64,000 nucleotides of DNA, from assembly GCF_003428625.2 (NCBI RefSeq), contig NZ_QVQT02000003.1, forward strand, positions 1-64,000, given 5' to 3'. Below, piece after piece: positions 38,008 through 46,880 of this stretch; the stretch's first letter is position 1; each line of letters opens with the position of its first letter. A program made the position numbers and the translations under genes. The notes beneath the pieces are model-generated. The model was not told the origin of the DNA. It saw only the letters and a list, made by a program, of their open reading frames with translations, and did no database searches. This stretch comes from Paracidobacterium acidisoli (GTDB taxonomy: Bacteria > Acidobacteriota > Terriglobia > Terriglobales > Acidobacteriaceae).

Positions 38008-39618
38008 TCAGTGCATAGCCACGCTGCCGCCGCCCTGACCGGGACGGTTTTTGCTGAGCAGAAATGCAGTGGCGATCATGGCCAGCGACATCCAGCAGAG
38101 CAGCATGTAGACATCCTGGTAACCCTGCATGGCGGCCTGCTGGTTGAGCTGATTGTAGATGCTGGAAAGCGCCATCGAGGAGCCGTTTGCCGCGCCGGCG
38201 TGCCCGCTGAAGAAGCTGCTCAGGGCCTGCACCTGCTGATGAAAGAAAATATTGCCGTCCTGCATATGGTTCTGGAGCCGGGCCTCGTGCCAGAGGGTGC
38301 GATTGGTTACCACTGCGTTTGTGACGGCGATGAAGATGCTGCCTCCGATATTGCGGACGAAGTTGATCAGGCCGGCCACCTGATTGCTCTCAGACCGCGG
38401 CATGCCGACATAGGCTGCATTGGTGATGGAGATGAACGCAAACGGGATGGGAAATACCTGCAGAATACGCAGCCACGAGGCATAGCTGAAGCTCATCTGC
38501 AGATCGATATGCGTAGCCGAAAAATAGTATGAAAAAGCAAAGATGCTGAAGCCCGCGGCGGCGAGGTTCCGTGCAGAAAACTTGTTGGTCATATAGCCGG
38601 CCATCGGCATGACGATCACCAGAGCGATGCCGCCGGCGGTGAGGGCCTCTCCGGCTTTGGTCGCCGTGTAACCGAGAAGCTGCTGGAGGAACAGGGGCTG
38701 CAGCACGGTACTGGCATTGAGCACACCGCCGACCAGCATCATGAGAAAGCAGCAGACGGCGAAGTTTTTGTAACGAAAGAGCCGGAGATTGATCAGCGGC
38801 TTCTTCTGGCGCCACTCCCACACGATCAGGCCAATGATGCCCACGACGAAGAACACTGCGAAGATGCGGATAAAGTTCGAAGCGAACCAGTCATTTTCCT
38901 CGCCCTTGTCGAGCATGATCTGCAGGCCGCCCATAGCCAGCGTGAGAAAGCCGAGGCCGACGTAATCGATATTCAGGAGATTCTTCCGGTCCGCCTTGAT
39001 CCACGGCGGATCGTCGACCAGACGTGTGACCAGCAGGAAGGTCAGCATGCCGACCGGGATATTGATGTAGAAGATCCATCGCCACGAATAACTGTCGGTA
39101 ATCCAGCCGCCAAGAGTGGGACCAATGGAGGGAGCGAGGACCGCGACCAGGCCATAGAGTGCGAAGGCCAGCCCGCGCTGCCGCTCGTCAAAGGAATCTG
39201 CCATGATGGCCTGCGCCATGGGCTGCAGACCGCCGCCGCCGGCGCCCTGCAGGACGCGGCAGAGCAGCAGGATGGGAAGTGTGGGGGCAATGCCGCAAAG
39301 GAAGCTGGCGACGGTGAAGATGGTGATACAGAGGAGAAAGAAGTTTTTGCGGCCGAAGACGCTCGATGCCCAGCCCCCGAGCGGCAGCACAATGGCGTTG
39401 GCCACAAGGTAGCTGGTCAGTACCCAGGTTCCCTGATCGGTGCTGGCGCCCAGATTGCCGGCGATATGCGGCAGGGCGACGTTTGCAATAGACGTGTCGA
39501 GCACTTCCATAAACGCCGCGAGGGCCACGGTCATCGCGATCAGCCAGGGATTGACCCTCGGCTTCCAGTGCTCGTGGAGCGACGCTTCTGTCGGAGCTTC
39601 CGCAGTCGTTGCAGCCAC
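38008..39618 (-). CDS. MFS drug transporter, DHA2 (EmrB/QacA) type
   Basis: 536 residues with 14 predicted hydrophobic segments. Family motifs: LDTSIANVALPHIAGNLG (motif D1) in helix 1, GWASSVFGRKNFF loop (motif A), RVLQGAGGGGLQPMAQAIM (motif B region) and PSIGPTLGGWITDSYSWRWIF (motif C). Likely a proton-driven multidrug exporter. No membrane-fusion (EmrA) partner or TetR gene is adjacent. Confidence 0.94.
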   Translation of the reverse strand: MAATTAEAPTEASLHEHWKPRVNPWLIAMTVALAAFMEVLDTSIANVALPHIAGNLGASTDQGTWVLTSYLVANAIVLPLGGWASSVFGRKNFFLLCITIFTVASFLCGIAPTLPILLLCRVLQGAGGGGLQPMAQAIMADSFDERQRGLAFALYGLVAVLAPSIGPTLGGWITDSYSWRWIFYINIPVGMLTFLLVTRLVDDPPWIKADRKNLLNIDYVGLGFLTLAMGGLQIMLDKGEENDWFASNFIRIFAVFFVVGIIGLIVWEWRQKKPLINLRLFRYKNFAVCCFLMMLVGGVLNASTVLQPLFLQQLLGYTATKAGEALTAGGIALVIVMPMAGYMTNKFSARNLAAAGFSIFAFSYYFSATHIDLQMSFSYASWLRILQVFPIPFAFISITNAAYVGMPRSESNQVAGLINFVRNIGGSIFIAVTNAVVTNRTLWHEARLQNHMQDGNIFFHQQVQALSSFFSGHAGAANGSSMALSSIYNQLNQQAAMQGYQDVYMLLCWMSLAMIATAFLLSKNRPGQGGGSVAMH

Positions 39619-39857
39619 CGGTGCGCTCTCCTGTCTCCTGGACTCTCGAAGCAGCGATAAACGGCAACCAACGCCGTTCCGCCCGAATGTGTGCGGCGAA
39701 CGAACAGCGGCGGGAATAGCCTGCTTTACCGTTAAGCCATCCCGGCCATTCTCAGAGTGTACTTCTATTCAATGACGGAAACGGTAAAAGAGATTCAGGA
39801 ATTCCGTCCGGCGAAAAGATGCCATGCGTTCCGGAAGATGCCGTTTCGTGCGGCGGG

Positions 39858-41102
39858 TTACTCCCAGCGCCGGAAGACGAGCGAGCCGTTTGTTCCGCCG
39901 AATCCGAAGGAATTCGAGAGCGCCACATCGATTTTCGCTTCCTGCGGCGTATTGGGCACGTAGTTCAGCACGCATCCTGGGTCGATGTTCTCAAGATTGG
40001 TCGTGGGCGGAGCGATCTGGTGAATGAGCGCCATCACGGTAATACCCGCCTCAAGTCCGCCTGCACCTCCGAGCAGATGCCCGGTCATGGATTTGGTGGA
40101 GCTGATCCTCAGCCGGTGGCTGGTGGCGTGCTCGCCAAAGAGCCGCTGCATCGCCCGCGACTCGGTTACGTCGCCCAGCTCCGTTGAGGTTGCGTGCGCG
40201 TTGACGTACTGCACGTCCTGGGGGGTGACTTTCGCGCTGTTCAGAGCGTTCTGCATGGCACGGAAGCAGCCGTCGCCGTCTTCCGGCATACCGGTCATGT
40301 GATAGGCGTCAGCGCTCATGCCGTAGCCGATGATCTCAGCCAGAATCTTTGCTCCACGCGCCTTCGCGTGCTCGAGTTCTTCAAGGATGAGAATGCCTGC
40401 GCCTTCACCCACGACAAAGCCGTCACGATCTTTGTCGAAGGGCCGGCAGGCATGCTCCGGATCGTCATTACGGGTGGAGAGGGCACGCATGGCGGCAAAA
40501 CCGCCGATGCCCATGGGAGTAATGGCTGCTTCAGAGCCGCCTGCGATCATAGCGTCGGCATCGCCGCGCTCGATGATGCGGTAGGCGTCGCCGATGGAGT
40601 GCGCGCTGGTGGTGCAGGCCGTTGCCGTGGCCTCATTCGGTCCTTTTGCGCCGTAGCGAATACTGACCTGGCCTGCGGCCAGATTGATGATGGCCGCAGG
40701 AATGAAGAAGGGCGAGATCTTGCGGGGGCCTCCGGCGAGCATAGCGCTGTGCTCGCGCTCGATGATGTCAAACCCGCCGATTCCTGACCCGATGTGTACC
40801 CCGACCCGCGGTCCGTTCTCGGCGGTTATTTTCAGACCTGACGACTCCATGGCCTCATGGGTCGCAGCCATTGCCAGATGAATGAAGCGCGCCATTTTGC
40901 GCGCTTCCTTCTTGTCCACGAACTGCAGCGGATCGAAGTTCTTCACCTCGGCCGCGAACGTCACGGAGAAGCCCGTCGTGTCAAAGCCGGTGATCGGAGC
41001 CATTCCGCTCCGCCCTGCCAGCAGATTCTTCCACACTTCGGGCGCGGTGTTGCCGATCGCACTCACCAGCCCAAGCCCCGTAACGACCACGCGCCGCTGC
41101 AA
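39858..41102 (-). CDS. fabF: 3-oxoacyl-[acyl-carrier-protein] synthase II
   Basis: Condenses malonyl-ACP with acyl-ACP in fatty-acid elongation. The 414-residue product has the nucleophile Cys in ATACTTSAHS (~163) and the two catalytic His in VNAHATSTELGD and STKSMTGHLLGGAGG. It lies two bases downstream of acpP in the same operon. Confidence 0.97.
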   Translation of the reverse strand: MQRRVVVTGLGLVSAIGNTAPEVWKNLLAGRSGMAPITGFDTTGFSVTFAAEVKNFDPLQFVDKKEARKMARFIHLAMAATHEAMESSGLKITAENGPRVGVHIGSGIGGFDIIEREHSAMLAGGPRKISPFFIPAAIINLAAGQVSIRYGAKGPNEATATACTTSAHSIGDAYRIIERGDADAMIAGGSEAAITPMGIGGFAAMRALSTRNDDPEHACRPFDKDRDGFVVGEGAGILILEELEHAKARGAKILAEIIGYGMSADAYHMTGMPEDGDGCFRAMQNALNSAKVTPQDVQYVNAHATSTELGDVTESRAMQRLFGEHATSHRLRISSTKSMTGHLLGGAGGLEAGITVMALIHQIAPPTTNLENIDPGCVLNYVPNTPQEAKIDVALSNSFGFGGTNGSLVFRRWE

Positions 41103-41104
41103 AG

Positions 41105-41350
41105 TTATTTGCCGCCTTTCGCGTTCTTCTCGATGTACTCGATCGCGTCTTTTACCGTCTTGATCTTTTCGGCGTCTTCGTCCGGAATCTCCAGATCGAA
41201 GGCCTCTTCGAACTGCATTACCAGCTCCACGACATCGAGCGAATCCGCTCCCAGGTCTTCCTGGAAGGAGGCGCCCGGCGTAACCTCGGCCTCATCCACC
41301 TGAAGCTGCTCGACAATAATCTGTTTTACTTTCTCTTCCACTGCTGCCAT
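41105..41350 (-). CDS. acpP: Acyl carrier protein
   Basis: 81 residues from ATG 41350 ([16 protein letters not shown]), preceded by GGAGACAGGC. The phosphopantetheine-attachment Ser is in [19 protein letters not shown]. The frame is open further upstream, but the sequence there is unlike ACP. fabF follows directly. Confidence 0.97.
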   Translation of the reverse strand: MAAVEEKVKQIIVEQLQVDEAEVTPGASFQEDLGADSLDVVELVMQFEEAFDLEIPDEDAEKIKTVKDAIEYIEKNAKGGK

Positions 41351-41872
41351 GCCTGTCTCCTGTCGACTGCGTTCGCGTATACCGATTTTCAACTGCTTTC
41401 GGCGCACGAAGCCCGCCTGCCTGGCGAACTCGCCGGCGGGCACACTTCGCCCTTACTCCGAAATTTCAAGTCTACTGAGCCCCCCGAAGCGTGTAAAGCC
41501 AGCTGCTGTGGCGGCAGCCTGTAAAGTTCTTCCACGGGGTTTTCATGACAAAGAACAGATTCATACCCACGCTTTCGCGATTCTTTCGGAGATCCCTTCC
41601 CTGAGCACCGTTCGGCAAAAGCCTGCCTGATATGCCGGCCATATTTCTCCTTTCCAGATGCCCGGCCGGGAGCCTTCGGACTTGCCGGCCGCCGGGTAAA
41701 AATTTATTTTTCCGCCGTGGTTTCACAGGGTCTTCTCTCGCGGACAAAACAGAAATAAACTTTCCGTTTCAGCAGGAACCGATGCTTTTATTCTTTCCTC
41801 CGAGACCTGCGAGACCCATTACAGGATTAGCCTGCCTCGACCTCCTGCGCAGAGCGGAAAGGAGATGAATTC
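41351..41872. other. Intergenic region between divergent acpP and 41873 gene
   Basis: About 520 bases with no supportable gene. It should carry the acpP-fabF promoter (minus) and that of the receiver-like gene (plus). Short GC-rich inverted repeats occur (for example CCGCCTGCC...GGCGGG around 41413-41440), but I could not identify -35/-10 boxes with confidence. Confidence 0.5.
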
Positions 41873-42208
41873 GTGCCGGACCGGATTCTGCTTCTCTCCC
41901 GCGACAAAGATCTGCTCTATACGCGTGAGCAGATCTTTCAGCGCGCCGGTTATGTAACTGTCTCTGCGACGAATCTGCAGAGCGCTCTGGCTCTTGCCGT
42001 GGAGCAGGAGCCGGCAGTGATCCTTGTCGGTCATACCTTTTCCGCCGAGGAGCAGAGACTTTTTGTCGAGCGGCTGCACGAAACCCATCCGCACCTGCGC
42101 ATTCTGCTGCTGCGCGAAGGGCTGATCGATCCGACGATACTTCTCGCCGCCTGTGAATCTTTTCTCCGGTCCGATCCCGCGACAGCCCGGGTGCAGGTTC
42201 TGTACTGA
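41873..42208 (+). CDS. Degenerate receiver-domain protein
   Basis: 111 residues from GTG 41873 (AAAGGAGATGAATTC upstream). The beta/alpha alternation and DRILLLSRDKDLLYTREQIFQRAGY start resemble a response-regulator receiver. At the phosphoacceptor position the strand reads PAVILVGHTF, with Gly where Asp is expected, so phosphorylation is unlikely. No output domain. It may be a pseudo-receiver that works by protein contact; function unknown. Confidence 0.65.
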   Translation: MPDRILLLSRDKDLLYTREQIFQRAGYVTVSATNLQSALALAVEQEPAVILVGHTFSAEEQRLFVERLHETHPHLRILLLREGLIDPTILLAACESFLRSDPATARVQVLY

Positions 42209-42233
42209 TGAGGAGTGCAGTGCCGTCGAGAAG

Positions 42234-42266
42234 CGGAAAAAGAAAAGGGAGCGAAGAACGCTCCCT
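42234..42266 (-). terminator. Intrinsic terminator for the sigma/anti-sigma/Spy operon
   Basis: On the minus strand GGGAGCG-TTCTT-CGCTCCC is followed by TTTTCTTTTT. It lies about 40 bases beyond the 42307 stop. On the plus strand the same stem lacks a good T-tract. Confidence 0.75.
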
Positions 42267-42306
42267 TAACCACTGGGTTTGGAAGGACCAACACTGAGGT
42301 CTTTTG

Positions 42307-42912
42307 TTACCGGGCATCACCGGAGGGTGGTGGTGAACCGGCCGGGGGAGCGGAAGGCGTCGTCGGACCGCCGTCACGGTGGTCGGGACCGAAGCGGCGC
42401 CAGCGGGCATCGGGCCCCTCAGGGCCACGATGATCCGACATCTCGCTGCGGTGCTCCTGGCGCAGAGTCTGCACCTTCTTCCACTGATCGGGGGTGAGAA
42501 CCTTGCGGAGATCAAAGAGCATGCGGGCGTTGGCTTTTTCGAGCTCGGCGCGGGCCTGAGCGACAGCGTCGATCTGCGCGAGAATCTTCGTCTCGTCGGG
42601 ATTGTCGGCTTCGACGAGCGGCTGCATGATGGCTTCCTGCTTCTGCAGGCTGGCGTTGAGGTCGATGAGCTTCAGCCGGTGCTGCTGGAAGATGTCATCC
42701 ATCTGATGCTTCTGGGCATCGCTGAGGCCGATCTGCTGAACGAAGTGCGCATTGTCCCACCAGCGGCCCATATGGCCGTCGTGAAAGGCGCGCTCCATGG
42801 GCGGCCGGTGAAAGTCACCGCCGGGAGGGCCCATCTGGGCGAAGGCGAGCGGGACGGAGGCAATCCAAAGCAGAGAAGCGGTGAGCAGGAGGCGGTTATT
42901 CCTGAGTAGCAT
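42307..42912 (-). CDS. Spy/CpxP-like periplasmic protein
   Basis: 201 residues from ATG 42912. A signal peptide (LLLTASLLWIASVPLAFAQ) is followed by a His/Arg/Met-rich region and helices with a Spy-type pattern (GLSDAQKHQMDDIFQQHR ... LTPDQWKKVQTLRQEH). The C-terminus is Pro/Gly-rich and disordered. It is related to LTXXQ periplasmic stress chaperones and metal sensors. Its start overlaps the anti-sigma gene by 17 bases, so it is the third gene of that operon. Confidence 0.85.
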   Translation of the reverse strand: MLLRNNRLLLTASLLWIASVPLAFAQMGPPGGDFHRPPMERAFHDGHMGRWWDNAHFVQQIGLSDAQKHQMDDIFQQHRLKLIDLNASLQKQEAIMQPLVEADNPDETKILAQIDAVAQARAELEKANARMLFDLRKVLTPDQWKKVQTLRQEHRSEMSDHRGPEGPDARWRRFGPDHRDGGPTTPSAPPAGSPPPSGDAR

Positions 42913-43354
42913 TTTGGTTCTCCCTTGCAGACGATGAGGTTGACGTGGCGGAAGCGGCGGAACCCAGGTCTGCCATGGGCTGCAGGGCGTCGGGCACCTC
43001 TTCGGAGACTTCAGCATCGATCTGGCTGAGCAGTTCGGCGTCGGGGATGCGGTGCGGCTGCGAAGTATGAACGGAAACGGCGGTCTCCACCGCAGCATGC
43101 GGCTCGTGCCGGGGGTGAAGCCAGAGCGGCAGCGAGGCAAGAAAGATGGCGGTGGCCAGCACAGGGCCCACAATGGCCGGATGCAGAAAGAGCCGCGGCG
43201 AGCGAAGATGCGCCGGCCGGGTCGCCGGCGCGAGGCGCGAGGCCTCGTGGTCCGCGACATGATGCATGGCTGAGCGAAAAAGGGCAAGAGACTCGGCGAT
43301 CTCGCGAACTTCTTCCCGGGTGACGTCGATCGATTCGGATTTGCGGGAATTCAT
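42896..43354 (-). CDS. Putative membrane anti-sigma factor
   Basis: 152 residues with a polar N-terminal region (residues 1-57), one transmembrane helix (~58-80, PAIVGPVLATAIFLASLPLW) and an Ala/Ser/Glu-rich C-terminal part presumably in the periplasm. No recognisable zinc-finger motif. The anti-sigma call rests on its 4-base overlap with the ECF sigma gene and its topology. Confidence 0.65.
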   Translation of the reverse strand: MNSRKSESIDVTREEVREIAESLALFRSAMHHVADHEASRLAPATRPAHLRSPRLFLHPAIVGPVLATAIFLASLPLWLHPRHEPHAAVETAVSVHTSQPHRIPDAELLSQIDAEVSEEVPDALQPMADLGSAASATSTSSSARENQNATQE

Positions 43355-43929
43355 TGCGATCCTCCCATGCGCTCCCGAACGATGTGCAGAGCGCGATAGA
43401 GATGAGATTTTACGGTGCTGAGATTAATGCCTGTGGTGGTGGAGATCTCGTCCAGCTCCATCTCCTCGACGAAGCGGAGCACGAAGACGGTGCGCTGCTG
43501 CGGCGAGAGCTTGTCGACGGCGGTCCAGAGATGGCGGACGCGGTCGCGGGCGAGAAGCGTCTGCTCCGGGGTACTGCGATTGTCGGGCACCCAGTCGCTG
43601 ATCTCGAGCAGATCCACGGCATTTGCGCGGGTCCGATGCCAGAAACGAAGACGTCGGCTGCGGAGATGATCGCGCATGAGATTGACGGCAATGCGGGTGA
43701 GCCAGGTGCCGAGGCTGGATTCCCCGCGAAACTGCTGGCGGGCATTCCAGGCCTTGAAGAAGCAGTCCTGGGTCAGCGATTCGGCGGCATCGCGGTCGCC
43801 GAGCGAGGAGACCAGGAAGCGGAAGATACGTGGACGATAGAGGCGAACCACCTCGTCGAAATCGGCGAGCTCAAGCATGGCCTGATCGTGGGTAACCGCC
43901 GCCATCTCTGTAGGTGCTGTCTGTTCCAT
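43351..43929 (-). CDS. ECF-type RNA polymerase sigma factor
   Basis: 192 residues with sigma-2 (VVRLYRPRIFRFLVSSLGDRDAAESLTQDCFFKAW, ~25-60) and sigma-4 (LSPQQRTVFVLRFVEEMELDEISTTTGINLSTVKSHLYRAL, ~141-181) regions separated by a short linker. Its stop overlaps the anti-sigma start (43351-43354). Divergent from the S1-domain gene. Confidence 0.95.
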   Translation of the reverse strand: MEQTAPTEMAAVTHDQAMLELADFDEVVRLYRPRIFRFLVSSLGDRDAAESLTQDCFFKAWNARQQFRGESSLGTWLTRIAVNLMRDHLRSRRLRFWHRTRANAVDLLEISDWVPDNRSTPEQTLLARDRVRHLWTAVDKLSPQQRTVFVLRFVEEMELDEISTTTGINLSTVKSHLYRALHIVRERMGGSQ

Positions 43930-44081
43930 GCACAGGAATAGACGGGGGTTTCCCCGTGGAGTTTACTCCGAATTGCGGAATCGCCGGGCCAGGGTGGAGG
44001 CTCCGGCTGGCCGGTGTTGAGCAGCGGAGCGGAGACACTGGCGGCGGAATGGTGCCACAATGGAAAGACAGACCGAGACTT

Positions 44082-45839
44082 ATGACCAACGAGAGTATTT
44101 CGGAAGCCCCGTCACGGGCAGCAGACCCCTCTGAGCCCATTTCCACCAGCCTGGCAGGCCCCGAAGCTTCGGGTGCAGCCGTGGCCGTGAGCGAACCCGC
44201 CGAGTCATTTGGCGCTCTGCTTTCGCAGTTCGAGCGCAGCCATGTTCACAGAACCGGCGAGGGCACGAAGCAACTGGAGGGCACGGTTGTTTCTGTCTCC
44301 GCCGATGGGGTGTTCCTGGATATCGGCTATAAGACCGAAGGAGTGCTGCCGCGCACGGCCTTCGACAATCATGCCGAGGGGGTGGCGCCGGGAGACCGGT
44401 TTCCAGTTTCGGTGAAGGGGCGCAATGCGGAGGGCTATTACGAGCTCTCGCGTCTGAAGCTGGCTCCGGTAACGGACTGGGCATCGCTTGAGGCGGCCTT
44501 TGTACAAAAAGCTCCCATCGTGGGGACGGTGACAGGCGTGGTGAAAGGCGGTTTGAGCGTCGATGTGGGCGTGCGCGCCTTTATGCCCGCTTCGCGCAGC
44601 GGCACCCGTGAGGCCGGAGAGATGGAAAAGCTGGTGGGGCAGGAAATTACCTGCCAGATCATCAAGCTTGACGCGGCTGAGGAGGATGTTGTCGTCGACC
44701 GGCGTGTGATCGCTGAAGAAGAGGCGCGCTCGCTGGAGGCGGGCAGATGGTCTGCGGTGAGAGAGGGAGATGTTCTCGATGGTCAGGTGCGCAGTCTGGC
44801 CAGCTACGGCGCATTTGTCGATGTGGGCGGGATCGACGGACTGCTGCATGTGAGCGATCTCTCGTGGAGCCGGGTGAACAGTCCTGAGGAAGTGCTTTCC
44901 GTAGGCCAGCAGCTCAGGGTGAAGGTGCTGAAGATCGATTCGGAAAACAGGCGCATCTCGCTCGGGCTGAAACAGCTTTTGCCGGAGCCGTGGGATTCGG
45001 CGACGGAGCGGTATGCGGCTGGTCAGCGGGTGACGGGCACGATTTCGCGGCTGACCGATTTTGGAGCCTTTGTAGAGGTTGAGCCGGGGATTGAAGGGCT
45101 GATTCACGTGTCGGAGATGTCGTGGATCAAGCGGGTACGCAGGCCGAGCGATGTACTGAAACAGGGCGACACGGTAGATACGGTAATTCTGTCGATCAGT
45201 CCGGCGGAGCGGCGGTTGTCACTGGGACTGAAGCAGGCGCTGGGCGACCCGTGGACCGATGCGGAGCAGAAGTTTCCCGCCGGAACCACGATGGAAGGCA
45301 GGATAACGCGGCTGACGAAGTTCGGCGCATTTGTGCAGCTTGCAGAAGGCGTGGAGGGCCTTGTGCACGTCAGCGAGATCAGCGCGGAGAAGCGGATCAA
45401 CCATCCTCAGGACGTGCTGAAGGCGGGCGAGACAGTGAAAGCGCTGGTGCTGGCGGTGGATCGGGAGAAGCGGCAGATCCGCCTGAGCATGAAGCAGCTG
45501 GTTCCGAGCAGCCTCGATGAGTATCTGGCGGAACATAATGAGGGCGACATCGTCTCAGGCCGGGTGGTGAAAGAAGACGGCGATCGTGCGACGGTGGAAC
45601 TGGGTGAAGGAGTGCAGGCGTTCTGCCGTCCTGCGGCAGGCAGACCCGTCGTGGAGGAGAAGAAGGCCGAAGGGAAGGCCGACCTCTCTTCGCTGACTTC
45701 GATGTTGCAGGCGCGGTGGAAGAGCGGCCCGGCACCGGTTGCTGTGCGGCCGGAGGCTCTGCGGGCAGGGCAGGTACGGAGTTTTCGTATTGTGAAACTG
45801 GACCGCGAGGCGCGGATGCTCGAAGTCGAGCAGGCGTGA
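44082..45839 (+). CDS. rpsA: S1 RNA-binding domain protein (ribosomal protein S1-like)
   Basis: 585 residues from ATG 44082. Six consecutive S1/OB repeats are visible, for example LEGTVVSVSADGVFLDIGYK, LDGQVRSLASYGAFVDVGGI, VTGTISRLTDFGAFVEVEPG, MEGRITRLTKFGAFVQLAEG and a degenerate last one (VSGRVVKEDGDRATVELGEG). The N-terminal ~60 residues are disordered. Length and repeat number match bacterial S1, which binds mRNA on the 30S. A second S1-type gene elsewhere cannot be excluded. Confidence 0.85.
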   Translation: MTNESISEAPSRAADPSEPISTSLAGPEASGAAVAVSEPAESFGALLSQFERSHVHRTGEGTKQLEGTVVSVSADGVFLDIGYKTEGVLPRTAFDNHAEGVAPGDRFPVSVKGRNAEGYYELSRLKLAPVTDWASLEAAFVQKAPIVGTVTGVVKGGLSVDVGVRAFMPASRSGTREAGEMEKLVGQEITCQIIKLDAAEEDVVVDRRVIAEEEARSLEAGRWSAVREGDVLDGQVRSLASYGAFVDVGGIDGLLHVSDLSWSRVNSPEEVLSVGQQLRVKVLKIDSENRRISLGLKQLLPEPWDSATERYAAGQRVTGTISRLTDFGAFVEVEPGIEGLIHVSEMSWIKRVRRPSDVLKQGDTVDTVILSISPAERRLSLGLKQALGDPWTDAEQKFPAGTTMEGRITRLTKFGAFVQLAEGVEGLVHVSEISAEKRINHPQDVLKAGETVKALVLAVDREKRQIRLSMKQLVPSSLDEYLAEHNEGDIVSGRVVKEDGDRATVELGEGVQAFCRPAAGRPVVEEKKAEGKADLSSLTSMLQARWKSGPAPVAVRPEALRAGQVRSFRIVKLDREARMLEVEQA

Positions 45840-46011
45840 GTTGGCAAAGCAGGATTGACCGGAGGAGAAGTCGCCGGTACACTACTATAGTTTGGCGATT
45901 CTGCCTACGGCTCTGTGATGAACCGGAGCAGCGGGAATGGCCGGAGGCTTCCGGGAACGGAAGCGCGGCCCCCTGAGAAGCATGTATCCGCCCAGCCAGG
46001 GATTCAGTATC

Positions 46012-46030
46012 GCGCCCGAAGAACGGGCGC
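46012..46030 (+). promoter_or_regulatory. Hairpin abutting the rplU ribosome-binding site
   Basis: GCGCCCG-AAGAA-CGGGCGC, a perfect 7-bp stem, ends two bases before the GGAGG site of rplU. Its position suits control of rplU-rpmA translation. No T-tract follows, so it is not a terminator. Confidence 0.5.
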
Positions 46031-46040
46031 CGGAGGTTTT

Positions 46041-46367
46041 ATGTACGCGGTGATCCGCACAGGTGGGAAGCAGTATCGTGTCGCTCCGGGCGACGTGTTG
46101 AAGGTGGAGAAGGTCGTGGCCGATGACAACGGCACGGTCGAATTCAGCGATGTGGTTGCGGCCTCGAGCGAGGCCGGCTCGTTCGCCGATCCGGCGGGCG
46201 CGAAGGTTGTCGCCTCCGTGGTTGGCGACGGACGCGGCGACAAGATTCTGGTCTTCCACTACAAGCGGAAGAAGCAGTACAAGAAGCTGCAGGGGCATCG
46301 CCAGTCGTTTACGCAGATCCGTATCAACGAGATCGTGGTGGGCGGCAACAGCTATACGGCGCAGTAA
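46041..46367 (+). CDS. rplU: 50S ribosomal protein L21
   Basis: 108 residues from ATG 46041 (CGGAGGTTTT upstream), starting MYAVIRTGGKQYRVAPGD and ending with the conserved KKLQGHRQSFTQIRINEI segment. The open frame upstream is not L21-like. rpmA follows. Confidence 0.97.
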   Translation: MYAVIRTGGKQYRVAPGDVLKVEKVVADDNGTVEFSDVVAASSEAGSFADPAGAKVVASVVGDGRGDKILVFHYKRKKQYKKLQGHRQSFTQIRINEIVVGGNSYTAQ

Positions 46368-46437
46368 GCGCAGAGTTTTTACCGGCTCCAGAGGCCGGAC
46401 AGGAATCGCGGCCACGGCAGGTGGCAGAGGGTGAATC

Positions 46438-46701
46438 ATGGCACACAAAAAAGGTCTTGGTAGTTCGAAAAACGGCCGCGACTCAAACGCACAGCGGCTG
46501 GGCGTGAAGGCGTTCGGAGGTCAGGTGGTCACGGGCGGCTCGATCATTGTGCGGCAGCGCGGCACGAAGCTGAAGCCGGGTCTGAATGTAGGCCGGGGTA
46601 GCGACGATACGCTTTTTGCGAAGATCGACGGACGGGTGAAGTTTATCGACCGCGGCAGGACAGGCAGATTTGTCGCCATCGAGCCGGTTGCGGCAGAGTA
46701 G
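46438..46701 (+). CDS. rpmA: 50S ribosomal protein L27
   Basis: 87 residues: [20 protein letters not shown], then [20 protein letters not shown], canonical. It begins with MAHKK without a cleavable N-terminal extension. The obg gene, a frequent third partner, is absent. Confidence 0.97.
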   Translation: MAHKKGLGSSKNGRDSNAQRLGVKAFGGQVVTGGSIIVRQRGTKLKPGLNVGRGSDDTLFAKIDGRVKFIDRGRTGRFVAIEPVAAE

Positions 46702-46724
46702 CTTCTCCAGGGTTTTTCTGACAG

Positions 46725-46752
46725 GGGCCGGACCTTCGGGTTCGGCCTTTTG
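46725..46752 (+). terminator. Intrinsic terminator after rpmA
   Basis: GGCCGGA-CCTTCGGG-TTCGGCC (one G-U pair) followed by TTTTGCGTTTTT. Confidence 0.75.
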
Positions 46753-46880
46753 CGTTTTTGCGGACTTAGGCAGGGAGTGTAATGAAAGCAGGCCGGGAAG
46801 GCTTCACCAGAGACACAGAAGCATCGCAGTTTCATTCCCGGTGAGACGGCGGGGAGATTGAAAGAGCGCGTGCCGCGGTG

